A stretch of 64,000 bases of DNA from Neoceratodus forsteri (GCA_016271365.2 CM057452.1:1244059001-1244123000); one strand, 5' to 3'. Numbered from the stretch's first letter, positions 22,686-34,754 are shown. The notes: generated by a model from the letters alone, not told the origin. Numbers and translations are program-made.

Positions 22686-24076
22686 TATGATACCCAAGTA
22701 TGAAGATAATGGCCACGGACTACAGTCAGGACCACTGGTTCATGAGCTATATTTCCAAGTTGTAATCTGGAGCTAAGTCAATCACTTTGTCTAATAATCA
22801 GTTAAAAATGCTAACATATTCTGACCTTCTCTTCCATCTGAGAGACATTATAATCGCAAGGTATTACCTTTTCCTCTCCTCTCTAAATCACCACACTATT
22901 ATGGAAGTTGCACCTGGTGTTCAAACTTGGTGCACCACTGCCTTTTCCAGCTGGTCCACATGGGAATCAGTTCCAGAAAAAATGGTCCACTGCATATGTT
23001 GCTCTAGTCTCAAACTTTGTGATACCCGCAGCCCTTTTTTCAGTGTAAGAAATTCCTTTTCAGACTCTTTGAGGTCTGAATGTTTTGCCACTTTTGAGGA
23101 ACCCTTCTGCGCCATCACTGTCAGCTCCTTGCTGGACTGATCACTGCAGGAAACAGATTATTGCATAGCTAGGAAATGTTGACAACTGAAGCCATCTTTT
23201 TATATCTTCAGCTTGTCCTTATGTGTTGCACCACTCCCAAATCAAATTATACTTTACAAAATGTTTTTCCTGCATTTAAAGTCAATACAAATGGGATTCT
23301 CCTTCCCACCTCTCTCTCATACTGCCATCTCACTTCCAATACTATTCTATCCTAATATCTCATGCCTGTTTTTCAACTGTACAAGAGCGATCTATCTAGC
23401 TATCATATATAGAATAAATGATGGGTAAGTGGTGTATGCAAGGAAATAAACAAATGAGTGGACTAACCATCTCACAAAGCCACAGGCCTGTAAAGTGAGT
23501 GATTTTATGATCTAATTAGCCCACTGAATGGGTTTATTTCTAATTATGCAATGGCTTGGAAAATACTGCATGCTGATTGGCTGAGCAGCACAATTTACAA
23601 TGTGTAAATCATGGTATTACCCCACGGGAACAAGTGTCAGACACCAGTCAGCTGCATCAGGAAACCCCAGTCCCTGAAATCACTCCAAGCCTCCCCAAAC
23701 AAATACAAAGCATATTGACTCACCACTGATGGTAAATGGCATCTCTAACAACTCCTCCTACAACAGTTGCCACTATGTCTTCAAATAGTGGGAAAACCCA
23801 CATCGCAGGCAAAACAGTGTCACTCTAGCACCTCATCTTTCAAACATTTTATTTGCCTCTGCTCTTTCACCGTCTGTCCCCTTCGATCTCTGCAGCTTGC
23901 TACATCACTACCAGAAAACAGAGCCATTACTGCCACACCGCATCTGATACACCTTCCAACATCACCTTTTAAGTAAACACATATTTTAAAACTAACAAGA
24001 CTGTTCAACAGGAGAAAGTGACTCTAAATAAAACAAGCATTTGTCAATGCTGAATGTTGATTGCGTTGGTGTGTTG
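22686..24076. other. No recognisable gene; one unassigned minus-strand frame
   Basis: A 65-codon minus-strand frame at 23118-22921 is hydrophilic and Lys/Glu/Ser-rich, but has no family motif I recognise. It may be a remnant of a LINE ORF1 coiled coil. Nothing else is supported in this stretch. Confidence 0.35.
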
Positions 24077-25018
24077 AGTTTGCTCACTGCCCCTCTGTCA
24101 CTCGCTGAGTCTGTTTCTCCTGGTGCTGCAGGCTACTCTTTTGTACTGGGCTCCTGCCTGCATTGGCACCTTTGTCTGTCCACAAAGAAATCCACAGCTG
24201 TCCCGACAGAGCTCCATTGAGGTGGCTCACTCCCCCTCTCTCACTCGCTCATTCTATTTCTCCTGGTGCTGCAGGCTGCCCTTTTGTACTGGGATCCTAC
24301 CTCTGTTGGTGGCATTTTCTGTCCACAAAGAAATCTGTAGCAGTCCTGACACAGGTCTGTTGAGGCTGCTGACTCCCCCTCTCTCACTCACTCACTCATT
24401 CCATTTCTGCCGGCGCTGCAGGCTGGCTTTTTGTACTGGGCTCCTGCCTGCGTTGCCACCTTTTTCTGCCAACAAAGAAATCTGCAGCAGTCATGATAGA
24501 GCTCCATTGAGCTTGCTCACTCCCCCTTTCTCACTCGCTCGTTGTGTTTCTCCCGGTGCTACAGGCTGCCCTTTTGTACTAGGCTCATGCCTGCAATGGT
24601 ACCTTTTTCTGCCCACAAAGAAATCTACAGCTGTTCTGTCAGAGCTCCATTGAGGTCTCTCACACCCCCTGTGTCACTCATTCATTCATTCTGTTTCTCC
24701 TTGCGCTGCAGGCTGACTTTTTGTACTGGGCTCCTGCCTCTGTGGGTGCCTTTTTCTTGCCCACAAAGAAATCTGCAGCAGTCCAGACAAAGCTCCGCTG
24801 AAGTCGCTCACTCCCCTTCTCTCACTCGTTCATTCCATTTCTGCCAGCCCTGCAGGCTGCCCTTTTCTATTGGGCTCCTGCCTGCATTGCTGCCTTCTTC
24901 TGCCTACAAAGAAATTTGTAGCAGTTAAAATAGGACTCCACTGAGCTCTCTCATTCCCCCTCTCTCGCTCACTCATTCTGGTTTCCCTGCCACTGCAGGC
25001 TGCCCTTTTGTACTGGGC
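24077..25018 (+). repeat. Minisatellite, 7 units of about 145 bp
   Basis: The marker CTGCAGGCT or a one-base variant starts at 24126, 24269, 24416, 24559, 24706, 24850 and 24993, giving spacings of 143, 147, 143, 147, 144 and 143. Each unit has TTTTGTACTGGGCTCCTGCCTG, then CACAAAGAAATC, then GACAGAGCTCCATTGAGG, then CTCACTCCCCCTCTCTCACTCGCTC. The units differ by point changes and small indels. The last unit stops at TTGTACTGGGC. Frames of 176 and 128 codons across it are products of the repeat. Confidence 0.95.
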
Positions 25019-26214
25019 ATAGTCAAAGAATACGTGGTGTGCAAGGAACACAAAAAGCAATTTGCCTGTTAGCAAACGATTTTTACTGCAAAAGTGATGT
25101 ATCAAGTTGCGAACATACAGAACATGAAATGTAGTAGCCCCTTGCGCCTCAACCAAACAGTCTTCAAGGGGGATAAAACACACAAGTGAAACCAAACTTA
25201 AACAAATCAGTGCTTACGTCACAATTAAAATGGTAATATTAATCACCTTATAATTTCAATTCTGCTTAAAGAGATATACGCACGAAAGGGTTACTTAATT
25301 ATTAAATCAGTTTTAATGTCTGCCCTTAATGCAATAAATCTCTAGAAGCTCAAAAAGCACAAATAACATTTCAAAACTGTAAGTTATTATATATTAAATG
25401 TCAGAATAAATTCCTTTTTCTAATAAATTCCTTACTATTATAAATATAATATTAGAAACTAACAATGTGTGCTGTCATAAAAGACAAATAGTACAGCAAG
25501 TCCACATAAATTATAAATCAGATCAACAAACCTATTTTTTGGAAAAAATCCTTAAAAGGAAATGTAAATACAAATAAAAAATGAAGGATTAGAGAATTTA
25601 GAAAGAAACGTCACTCATTCACATCCTAGGAAATTCCAAGTCCTAGGACTAACAAATAGTCAGTATGCCACACTCCATACTGGCAAGTGCCAACCAGGTA
25701 GGTAGGAGTCCAATAAAGATAGATTAAGTAACATCTGAGAGAGAGAGAGAGAGACAGAAACAGCACATATTAATCATACTGTCATTTAGATATTTTTAAC
25801 AAATGTAATCATAAGTGCAGAATATTATGCAAATTAATATCTTCTTTTATGTAAAAAGGGCTTAATATCCCAGTTGTAACTCAAACCTTTGGGTTTCACA
25901 GTATGCAATCTGAAAATACACATACTCTCTTTCTGTAGTAGCTTATTGGCTCTATCACCACCCCATGCGTTGAATAATGCAAATTGGATATTAATCCATT
26001 CATATACTTGCAAGTTTCCAGCGTTTTAAACAACCAGCTGACAGGAATGGGGGTTCCATAGGACAAATAGACTTCATACAAAAAAAAAATAAAAAGACGC
26101 TTGGGTGGCCAGTCTATGTGAGACATACATGTAACATATAAAATAAAACATGAAAATGTAAAAGGACACAAAAGGGAAGTATTCCAAGGCAGGAATAGTA
26201 GCTTCAGGAGGGAA
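25019..26214. other. AT-rich stretch with (GA)n
   Basis: No supported gene. A short (GA)n run lies at 25737-25756. The boundary with the CR1 at 26215 is where its reverse-transcriptase similarity stops. Confidence 0.5.
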
Positions 26215-27992
26215 CCTTCCACACAGGACATCCACTGCATGGCTCCCATCCAGTTGCCTAGTTACCCAGACATAGAACTCCACCAGGTTGGATTGGCAGG
26301 ATCTGCACTTATGAAGCCATGCTATCTGCTGTCCTGTACCCCTTTGGCCTCCAGGAGGGCCACCAGCCTCTCTTTCAGGATAATCTCCATCAGATTATCC
26401 ACGATGGATGTGAGGCTCACCGGTCTGTAGTTCCCCGGTTCATCCTTGTGGCCGCTTTTGTGGAGGGGCACCACATGAGCCATCCTCCAATCCTGAGGTA
26501 CACACCCTGAGTGTAGTGAGGCATTAAATAGGTCTGCCAAAGGTCCAGCCAGGACCTCTGCCAGCTCCTTCCATACCCTGGGGTGGATGCCATCTGGGCC
26601 TGGTGCCTTGCACACCCTCAGTGCCCTCAGACCCTCCAAAACCCTGCCCTCCATGATTTTCCTATGTCTCATCCTCTCTGTTTCTGCCTTCCTTCCCCCC
26701 TTGGGTATCACCCCCCTTCTCCTTAGTAAATACTGAGCACAAGTAATCATTTAGCACTTCTGCCTTATCACTCCCTGCATAACCCCCTTCCTAATCCTTA
26801 CTATATGGTCCTTACAGCTCCTTTTCTCCCTGATGTACCTGAAGAAGAAATCCTTCTCCCCCTTCTCAATGCCCTGCGCCAGATTGAGCTCTGTAGATGC
26901 CTTGGCTGCCCTTACTGCCCTTGTCACCTCCTTTGATTCCTTCAGGTACTCCTCCCTGTCCTCACCCTCCCTGTTTTTTGTACCTCCTAAAGGCAGCTCT
27001 TTTCCTTCTTACATTTTCCATGATCTTCTTGCTTACGCAGCTAGGTTTCTTTGCCCTAGTCTTCTTGTGCTGGGCATTGCTGCAGGTTCTGGTTGCCTTC
27101 ACTATCCCCAGCTTTATGAACTCCCACCTCTGGTTAGTGCCCATACTAGGCTGAATTCTGGCCAGGTACACTTTTACTACTTTAACCATCCTCTCAAAGT
27201 CAGCCATCCTGAAGTCCGGCACTCCTTGCTTACCCATGTCCAACATGAACCATACTGAGTGGTGGTCACTCCCCGTCAGTGGTTCTTCCACCCTCTGTTC
27301 TCTCACAGTCTCCCCTTTTGCCAGCATGAGGTCAAGGGTATTTCCTAACCTGGTTGGTTCACTGACCATTTGCATCAGGAAGCTGTCCTGGAAAGCATCC
27401 AGCAGTACCTGCTCCCTTCTATTCCTGGTTGTTGGGGTACTCCAATCCACTCTGGCATGTTGAAGTCCCCCACAATCACCACAACCCCCTACTCGCAGGT
27501 TCTCCTGATCTGTCCCTGTACTTCCCTGTCTAGCTCTTCTGTCTGAGAGGGTAGCCTGTACACCACTCCCATCCAGAGAGTCCTATTTTTGGAATCCTGG
27601 ATTTGCATCCATAATGACTCCATACTACCCTCTTCCCCATCTCCCCTACACACTTCAACCCTTCCCACACATATAGTGCCACCCCTCCTTTCCCAATCAC
27701 TCTATCCCTATGAAATATCCTATACCCTGGTATCAACAAGTCCTATCATTGTACTGGGTGGCCCATGTTTCGGTGATGGCCACCATGTCCACCTCCCTTT
27801 CTGCCATGAGAGAGTCTGTAGTGCTGTAGTTTTCTTCCCAAGGCTCTTAGCATTCAGGGTGACCACCTTCCACCCATTCCCCTCCTCCCACCCTCCTTTA
27901 CTAGCATAGCCACTAGCACTTGCCCTTTGTCCTTTGTCACTGTTATGGGGTAGCGCAATGGGCTTCCTAACCTGTGGTCTCTGCATGTCCAT
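26215..27992 (-). pseudogene. CR1 ORF2p: endonuclease and partial reverse transcriptase, broken
   Basis: The endonuclease is spread over three frames: VVTLNAKSL (about 27870), MVAITETWATQY (about 27785), GYRIFHRDR and GGVALYV (about 27725-27670), VIVGDFNMPEW (about 27475) and LTGSDHHSVWF (about 27275). All four catalytic blocks are still recognisable. The reverse transcriptase has KAPGPDGIHPRVWKEL (about 26605), DWRMAHVVPLHKSG, NYRPVSLTS (about 26430) and SCQSNLVEF..WVTRQLD (about 26300-26245), then similarity ends. Frameshifts separate most blocks. Confidence 0.82.
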
Positions 27993-28015
27993 TGCCCACT
28001 TGCCACCCCCATCTT

Positions 28016-29190
28016 CTAGTTTAAATTCCCTACTACCTCTATGTACTCCTCCATCCTCTTTTTCAACACTTTCTTTCCCTCCAAGCTCAAGTGTAGTCTA
28101 CCCTTGGCATAGAGACTACTGTCCTCCCAGGTCCCCCCCCCCTCCAGCCCATACCCTTTAGCATAACACCAGGGTCTTGGCCATTCATTAAAATCCTTTA
28201 TTCTCAGCTTTCTTGCTGTGCTTGCCCTGGACACTGGACATACCTCTGAGAAAGTTATTGCTCTTCCTGCTTCCACACATAATTGTGCTAGTTCCTCAAA
28301 CCTCCTCTGGACTATATCTACTGTCCTGTCAGCCAGGTCGTTTGTCCCCAAATGTATAATTAAATGAAGCTTTTCCCTACTCCTAGCATATTTTAGAAGA
28401 GATTGTCCCACTGTTTCCATTGTCATTCCCAGTATGTCCTCCACCTAAATGTGACTATGCCTCTCCCCTTTGCTACCTCATCTGGCTCCTCTTAGTATTG
28501 AGTCCTCCAGCACTAAGAGTTTACCCTTCTTACCAATTGCTTGCTTCCCTTTCTCCCCACCTCTCGCACCCTGTTCTTCCTTTTCCTCCTGCCCAGTAGT
28601 TTCCCTTTCCACCCCTGCTGTAATTCCCCCAGCAGAACTTTCCCCCATTCCAGTTTCATCCGGACTTCTATCAGTTACTCCTCCAATCTCATCACCTCTC
28701 TCCTCCACCCTTCCCTCTAGTACTGCAAAACAATTTTCTGAAGACCCTTCTCCTATGCCTGCTTCCTCCCTCCTCAAACTAGCCTATTCCCTCCTTTTGA
28801 CTCCATGACTGTTGCCACTTCTTCTCCTCCTCCTCCCCTCACCAGTCCCTTTTTCCTCCTTCCTGTTGTTGTTTTTCCCTTGACCTGGTTCCCCCGATGC
28901 CTTTCCTCTTGGCCTGGGCCCCCCGGTCTCTGCTTCCTATATTCTGACCCTCTCCTCACCCCTGTTGTCCCAAATTTCCCTCCATCCTCATCTCCCCTCC
29001 TCCCTCCCATGTTGGACTATAACCTCCTCCAGTCTGCCTTGCCTGTCTTAGCTCCTCCTGCAGACCCTTGATCTCCTTTTTAAGTTTCTCTATTTAGTTG
29101 CACACTAAACACCCCCCCGACCCAACATAATATTTAGAAAGACTGGTGCACCACAGGTGTTGCACCCTATCCATTGCTCTCGTCGCCCAC
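28016..29190 (-). pseudogene. CR1 ORF1p: zinc finger, coiled coil, SGNH esterase, broken
   Basis: In order on minus: a CNTCGAPVF and CLVCN pair (about 29170-29105), equivalent to the CxxC..CxxC finger of CR1 ORF1p; a short coiled coil KLKKEIKGLQEELRQAR (about 29090-29040); a low-complexity linker; KLLVLEDSILRGAR (about 28515) in place of the esterase GDS block, with Gly changed to Glu; then HLIIHLGTNDLADR (about 28360) and RLHLSLEGKK (about 28070). SGNH-type esterase domains are known in CR1 ORF1 proteins. Frames change at least twice and stops interrupt the linker. Confidence 0.8.
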
Positions 29191-29204
29191 CAGAGACCCC
29201 CCCA

Positions 29205-30205
29205 CCCTTCCAGAAGAAGGATACCCAACACTCCCCCAAGTCTCCCCTGTCCCCATCTATCATTGCAAAACATTCTTCTCCTTTTCTCAATTTCCCTTAC
29301 CCCTTTGTCATACACTTTAAATAGACTGAGCAGCTGCCTTTTAAGTTCCTATCCCTCCTTTTCACACCCAAAAAGAAACTGTAAACAACTATTGCACATC
29401 CTCTTTCTAACTCCTGCCCCTCCTTTTCACAATGCAAATACCAATGCAAACAGGTAAAAATGAGAGCTTCTTGCGTTGCAGTTACTTCCCTTCCACAGAG
29501 GTTGCAGTCACCTCTTCACTCGCTGTTGTTCCTTTCGTGGACGTCTACTTCTGCTATGACAGGTGCATATCCTTTGCCCTTTTGAGGAAGTGATGTCAGA
29601 TCCCCCAGTATAAAAGAAATGATGTACTTGGGGCAGGTGAGGTGAGGGGTAGCGTGGGTTGGACCAGTCTGTGCCCTCCAGACACAATCATGTAGCTAAG
29701 GCCCCTGGCCAGACAATTAGCACCCTTCTCCTACTATGCACTAAACTTTGCAGCTAGTGAAGCTAGCAAAAAACATTCACAACCCCCACTAAAAGCACAA
29801 AAAAATAGATCTGATACAAGAATAAACAGGTCTCCAATTCAAACAACAGACTCACCAACAACACACCAACATAGGCTTGAAATTAAAAGATATACAGTAG
29901 GTTTCCAACTCAAAGAAACAGCCCCAATAAAAGCACACCAAAACAGGTTTGAAATCAGAAGAAATCAAAGAAACAGCACCAATAAATGTACACCAAAGTA
30001 GACTTGAAATCAGAAGAATCAGAAGAAATAGGTCTCCAATTTAAAGAAACGACAACCCCACTTAAAGCACACCAAAATAGGTTTCAGAGTTTCAACAGCT
30101 CCAAAAACATTCCCTGCTAGCCCCTTTTAAGAAATGAGAAAAACTCGGCCTGCTACCAAGTGAAACAACAAGACAAATCAGCCTACTTACAGCACACCAA
30201 GTGAA
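29205..30205 (-). promoter_or_regulatory. CR1 5' UTR, expected promoter region
   Basis: The segment upstream of ORF1 on minus. The part at 29565-29700 aligns by eye with 38185-38310 of the plus CR1 (GGGCACAG..CCCAACCC, CCCCTCACC, TTTATAC, TGACATCA..TTCCTCAA). The outer part carries the repeat at 29820-30085. Promoter function is inferred from its position in LINEs generally. Confidence 0.45.
29820..30085 (-). repeat. Imperfect tandem repeat in a CR1 5' UTR
   Basis: At least three diverged units with the plus-strand pattern CAAAGAAACAGC-CCAATAAA, GCACACCAAAACAGG, then TTTGAAATCAGAAGAA, recurring about every 60-90 bases. GGTCTCCAATT occurs at both ends (29829 and 30028). Confidence 0.75.
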
Positions 30206-30214
30206 ATCATCAAG

Positions 30215-32010
30215 TAGCTATTATCACCAGGATGGTGCCATCCATCTGGAAAATTGCACATGTTCTGCCAGTACATAAGAAAGGAGATTCTAAAACGATG
30301 AGTAATTACTGACCAATTGCCATCTTATCTGTCTTGGATAAAATCCTAGAGAAGGCTGTGTCTTCTCAGGTCACGGAGTATCTGCATAAAAACAATCTAT
30401 TATCCCCAGCCCAGCATGGCTTTAGGTCAGGCCACAGCACAACTACAGCACTATTACAATTTGCTAATGATGTGCTGCTTAACAAGGACAAAGGAAAACT
30501 CACTGGGGCCATTTTTATTGACCTCACAAAAGCCTTTGACTTGGTAGATCACTGTCTTCTGCTCTCCAAAGTATCCTCTTTTGGTTTCTCATATTCTGCC
30601 ACTGCCTGGTTTGGCACTTACCTTCTGCGTAGGCAGCAATTTGTTCAAAGAGGGAACATCACATCCGATCTTGTTTCCACCTCAGTTGGTGTTCCCCAGG
30701 GTTCTATTGTTGGTTCCCTCCTTTTCTGTTTCTTTATAAATAACCCCCCCCCAATCCAGATCGACTTCGTCTCTCTACTATGCGAATGATATGGTTATCT
30801 ACTCTGCCGCTAATGACATTTCGGCGATTATCACCTCCCTTCAGTCTGATTTTGACTGCTTCTTGGCTTGGCTATAACAAAATAAGCTCCTACTTAACAC
30901 TAGCAAAATGGTGTCAATGCTCTTTGGGACTTCTCCTAGGCTAAAAGCTTGTCATATGGGACTTTCCCTTCGTGAACCTGATGGCATAACCCTGGATATG
31001 GTCACATCCTTCAGATACCTTGGGGAGACACTTGACCCCTCACTGGACTTTAATCTTCATGTTGCAGCCACTTGTAAGGCAGTGAACAGTAAACTTGGCC
31101 TTGCTCACTAGGTAAGATTTTCTCCAAATGTGACAGCCATGCTGGCCATTGCTCAGGGAATTCTTCAACCTTGCCTCAACTATGGCTTTATAGTCTACCT
31201 TAATGCTAGCAAGCAAGTAATACAGAAATGGAGCACTTGTTATAATAGTATATACCACTTCACCCTTGTGGCTCCTAAACTAACGCATCACTGTCAGCTC
31301 TATTGTTCTCTCAATTGGCTCACCCTGTCCTCCTATCATCTGTACACTGCTGGTTGTCTGGTTGATAAATTAACCTGGACTATTACTCCAAGGTCCCATG
31401 TAACTCTACTAAAACAACATGACTTGCTTTATACTCTGATATCTACTGAAAATGATTCCTTTGTTACTCCCAGATGTCTCACCAAGAAGGGTGAACTTGT
31501 ATTTGCTGTATCTGCTCCCAGAATGTGGAACACACTACCACTCAATGTTAAACAATCGGCTACTCACTGGGCCTTTCAAAAAAGTTTAAGAACTCACCTT
31601 ATGAACTCAAGTCTCTGCTCCTGCTCTACCTCTTGCTTGTCTCCACTCGCTACCACTGATCTTGGACCTTGAGAGCTGTACTTCCTCTCAGCACTTATGT
31701 ACCCCCAGTGATTGCTGTATATGTATTTCTTCAATTATACTGTTTTCAAAATTCTGTAAGTATGTAACTGTGATTACTGTTTATCCTCATGTTATTTATA
31801 TCCTACTTGTTGCTCCTGAAAGTGCCATGTATTCAAAATTGTCATATTTAACTGTATTTTCCTTCCTACTAGATGTTTTGTATTCTGCTGTGGACACTAT
31901 GTATCTGCTGTTTCTGATGTGTACCCTTCCGGGTCGTGCCTGAAAATAGGCAAAATCACTTGTCTAGTGCACCTACCCTGGTTAACAAAAACAAAATAAA
32001 ATAAAAAATT
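30215..32010 (+). mobile_element. Rex1-like LINE, 5'-truncated, with 3' tail
   Basis: The element begins inside the reverse transcriptase and ends with CCTGAAAATAGGC, CTTGTCTAGTGCACCTACCC, TGGTTAACAAAAAC and AAAATAAAATAAAAAA at about 31940-32010. The tail is shared with the SINE-like copy at 11172-11480 and, more distantly, with 13366-13445. Confidence 0.8.
30225..31672 (+). pseudogene. Rex1-like reverse transcriptase, broken
   Basis: Plus-strand order: WKIAHVLPVHKKGDS (30247), a stop in the NYRPI block (30310), KILEKAV, GFRSGHSTTTALLQF (about 30420), IFIDLTKAFDLVDH (motif A, about 30510), SVGVPQGSIVGSLLF (motif B, about 30685), YANDMVIYSA (motif C with the first Asp changed to Asn, about 30780), FRYLGETLDPSLDF (about 31010), and an open C-terminal part 31130-31672 with APRMWNTLPLNVK and RTHL. 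Frames shift near 30780 and 31110. The enzyme copies LINE RNA at a nicked target; this copy is inactive. Confidence 0.83.
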
Positions 32011-32519
32011 AAAAGCAGCAAGGAGCAGCTATTGCACTAAAAATGAATCTTATTCCCTCTTCTTCTAGTATTTCTTATGATTAAATAGTCCTTCTGCCTG
32101 GCTTGCTATGGGTTTTTTGTCTTTTTGCAGTATCTGTAGATGTATTTTTTTTTCTAAATGAGAATGTTACAGATAGTCCCTCCACAAATGCATCCATGAA
32201 GTGCCATACTAGAAATAAAAAGTTCAGTAGAGTTGTGGTAATTTTTTAGGATGGAGCTTTGGCATTTCAGAAGATATCAGTGGTTTTCTGTTAAGGAAAG
32301 CAACTGATTTTTATTTCTAGTTTTCTTTTATGCTCATCCTTTCAAATACTGTCTTTTATCACATTCAACATTTTGGACCAATTATTAATGTTTATTGTGA
32401 TTCATTTGCTGTTTAACGTTGGCTTGTATTTGGAGACAGAGGTTATCTGTATGGGGAGAGACAGTGGGAGAGCAAGGCCTTCTGTACAATGGAGTGACCA
32501 GAGTTAAAGAGTGAGAATG
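32011..32519. other. No recognisable feature
   Basis: AT-rich sequence next to the Penelope-like fragment. No motif seen. Confidence 0.4.
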
Positions 32520-32790
32520 TGTACTTTTGTCCACTTTGTTGATCACACACCCACAACGTGTCCATCATACCATTCCAGACAAAAAACAAATCATCTATGT
32601 ATCTCTTATAGCTGAAAATGTATTAGTAGAATGGATTATACATAGGATTTGTAATGTATTGGATCTTGAAGTGATTTATGTATAGTTTCATGTACATGGG
32701 GGCCATGGTGCTGTCCATGGCAGTTCCAGTCATCTGTTGGTAGTATATCCCTTGTTTATAGTGTTGTGTATGAGGATCTATTTGCAATAA
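32520..32790 (-). pseudogene. Penelope-like reverse transcriptase fragment (motifs B and C)
   Basis: The minus strand reads GIYYQQMTGTAMD, APMYMKLYINHF, then KRYIDDLFFVWNG. These correspond to the GTAMG..APxYAN and RYIDDIFFIW blocks that distinguish Penelope-like elements from LINEs. The region before GIYYQQ runs into a short repeat (32763-32869) also found at 35849-35946. No GIY-YIG endonuclease was found downstream on minus, so it is 3'-truncated or too decayed. Confidence 0.78.
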
Positions 32791-32869
32791 AGAAAAAGTA
32801 AAAATAAACCTAAGAAAATTCTAAACTTTCATGGAGTGGCTGGCTTCTTTCTATTTTTTTGAACTGGTG
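32763..32869. repeat. Direct repeat, copy 1 (partner at 35849-35946)
   Basis: The two copies share GCAATAAAGAAAAA, TAAGAAAATTCTAAACTTTC, TGGAGTGGCTGGCTTCTTTC with few differences. Each lies beside a Penelope-like fragment, so they may be pseudo-LTR pieces. Confidence 0.85.
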
Positions 32870-33974
32870 ATTGCCCATATTTTAGTTTATATAGTACACT
32901 GTATACGACATTATTTCCCTGTAATAACATTTTACCTATATTCGCTATTTTGAAAATCCAGTGAAAATGATATGACAGTGGAAATATATACTACAATTAA
33001 CAAGTTAGCTTGCCCTTGCACTTCAGCTAAATTAAACTGCCATGAAAATGTCAGAGTAGACAAAATAGTGAAATTTAAGGGCAGTGAATTCGTTCTCTTA
33101 TACATTGTGATTTTTTACACTGGAGTGACAGACCCCCCTCTGAGGTGAAAACAAAAACTCTTGCCATTTCTTTGTTCTGTTCAATTATCAAAATCACATT
33201 TTCAGACTTTAGACAGTTAAAATGTACAACTTTGGGCACTGGGTGGTAAGTAAGCAGATAGGTATGGAATTAATGAGAAATTTAAAATTGCATGATCTCT
33301 GAACTGTACAGTACAACTATTTGGAATGCATACAACAACATTTTGGAATGTGCACAATGATTTAGAATGTGCACAACAAGGATTCTGAGCAGGCTGATTT
33401 TTATCCTGAAAAAAGGCTAACCATACTACAGTATATGTAATTCTAATGCTCAATGCTAAGCAAACAAACATTATAAAATGGGGAGAGAATATCACATATT
33501 TTGATTGGTTGTTACCTGTGCATCAAATACATACATGTACCGCAAGTACTGAAAAGATGGATGGCAGTAAAAAAAATAAATAAATAATTGTGTATGCAAC
33601 TGAAATGTTCAGGTTTTGAAATGCCACAGTTTTTTCAAGTGTTAGGAATAACATTGTAATTTTAAAGAGTACAGAGAAGCCCTACAATAACCATTGTTGC
33701 CAGTTTTAATAGCTGGTGTCATCTCAAAAGAAATGTTACATTTGAAACGGAATAGAAGCTACATTTTCTTACGATCTTTCTGTTCTCCAGCATCCACATC
33801 TGATCCTATTGTGGTTATACTCCTGCCCATCCAGCAGTTTAAGACAGCCAAAAAAAAGCTGTTGGCTCAATTATTATTTTTTTTTGTTAAGTAGACTGTT
33901 AAATTTAAAGTCATCCTGCTGCCCATTTCCTGATAGGCTGTTGCAGGGGGGAGAAGAAGTACAGACAATACATG
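32870..33974. other. Unassigned 1.1 kb between two Penelope-like pieces
   Basis: AT-rich, without a coding frame or clear ends. The reverse-transcriptase pieces on each side both carry the KGIY block, so this is not a simple insertion into one copy. Confidence 0.4.
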
Positions 33975-34400
33975 TGGTTTGGCTGCTCGTTCTGTGTGTA
34001 TATCCCTTTAAACCTAAAATAGTTCTCATACAGGACTAATCGGGCCAATTCAATGAGTGTACTGGTTGGGGGGGGGGGTTGTACATCCCTCATTTTGTTA
34101 ATTCAGATTTCTAGTGTGTGTAGCCCTTCCTCATGTGGAATGCATGTGTGCAGATTCTTAACATCCATAGTACATAGTATCAATTGTGATAAGATCTGTG
34201 TAGTCAATGGTTTCATTCAATTTTTTGATGGTTTCAATGACATCATTGGTGTCACATAGGTAACTATCCATCAAAGGTACAGCTGATTTTGTGTAGTGAT
34301 CAATGAAGTTGGAAGGTCCTTCCAAAATCAGTTCATTACCAGAAGCAATAGGGTGTTACTTTCTGGTCTGAGAAACTCCGGCCCTTGGTCCCTCCTAATA
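33975..34400 (-). pseudogene. Penelope-like reverse transcriptase fragment (N-terminal motifs)
   Basis: On minus: PIASGNELILEGPSNFIDHY (about 34355-34300), SYLCDTNDVIETIKKLN (about 34265-34215), TMDVKNLHTCIPHEEGL (motif A, about 34180-34125), then TLIELARLVLYENYFRFKGIY to about 33985. This order fits Penelope-like elements (RPIVSG, DVxSLYTNIPHxEG). One stop and one frame slip are present, and a G/C run at 34068-34078 adds length change. It ends just at the KGIY block where the other fragment begins. Confidence 0.78.
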
Positions 34401-34754
34401 TAAAAATGAAGCACACATAGACAGAACTCCCTGGAGGTAAGCTACACCATCAGCTAGTTGTTACTTGTTTATGATGAAACACTGTAACCAGCAATTTTAA
34501 AACTTAGCACGGGCTTCCATACAGCTTTCGAGACTTGGGGCTTAACACTGACCACTGCAACACAGATATGATGCAGTTAGTGAAAAATATGTGTCAGTTC
34601 CTTTCATACTCAGTATGGCATTTCTAACTGTTTAAACTGTGGCTACACATTGTAATGTAACAAACTTTACTATGCAGTCTGAAAACTAAAACACCTTTTG
34701 TATTTTATCATCTATAGTAGAACACTCTTCTCATGATAAACCATTGAAATCACA

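Larger units (their letters stand above)
26215..30205 (-). mobile_element. CR1 LINE, 5' UTR through mid reverse transcriptase
   Basis: A minus-strand CR1 with a long 5' UTR (about 29200-30205), ORF1 (about 29190-28016) and ORF2 (about 27990-26215). ORF2 stops inside the reverse transcriptase just after HAVDV, before motif A; the rest is missing from this window. The upstream end near 30205 abuts a plus-strand Rex1-like LINE. The UTR shares a block with the CR1 at 37496 (ATGACATCATTTCCTCAA-like), supporting a common family. Confidence 0.82.

Noticed and set aside
24123..24928. Frames of 176 and 128 codons
   Set aside because: They are translations of the 145-bp minisatellite; unit lengths are not multiples of three and the frames overlap.
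28470..29071. Plus-strand proline/serine-rich frames
   Set aside because: They are the antisense of the pyrimidine-biased linker of a minus-strand CR1 ORF1.
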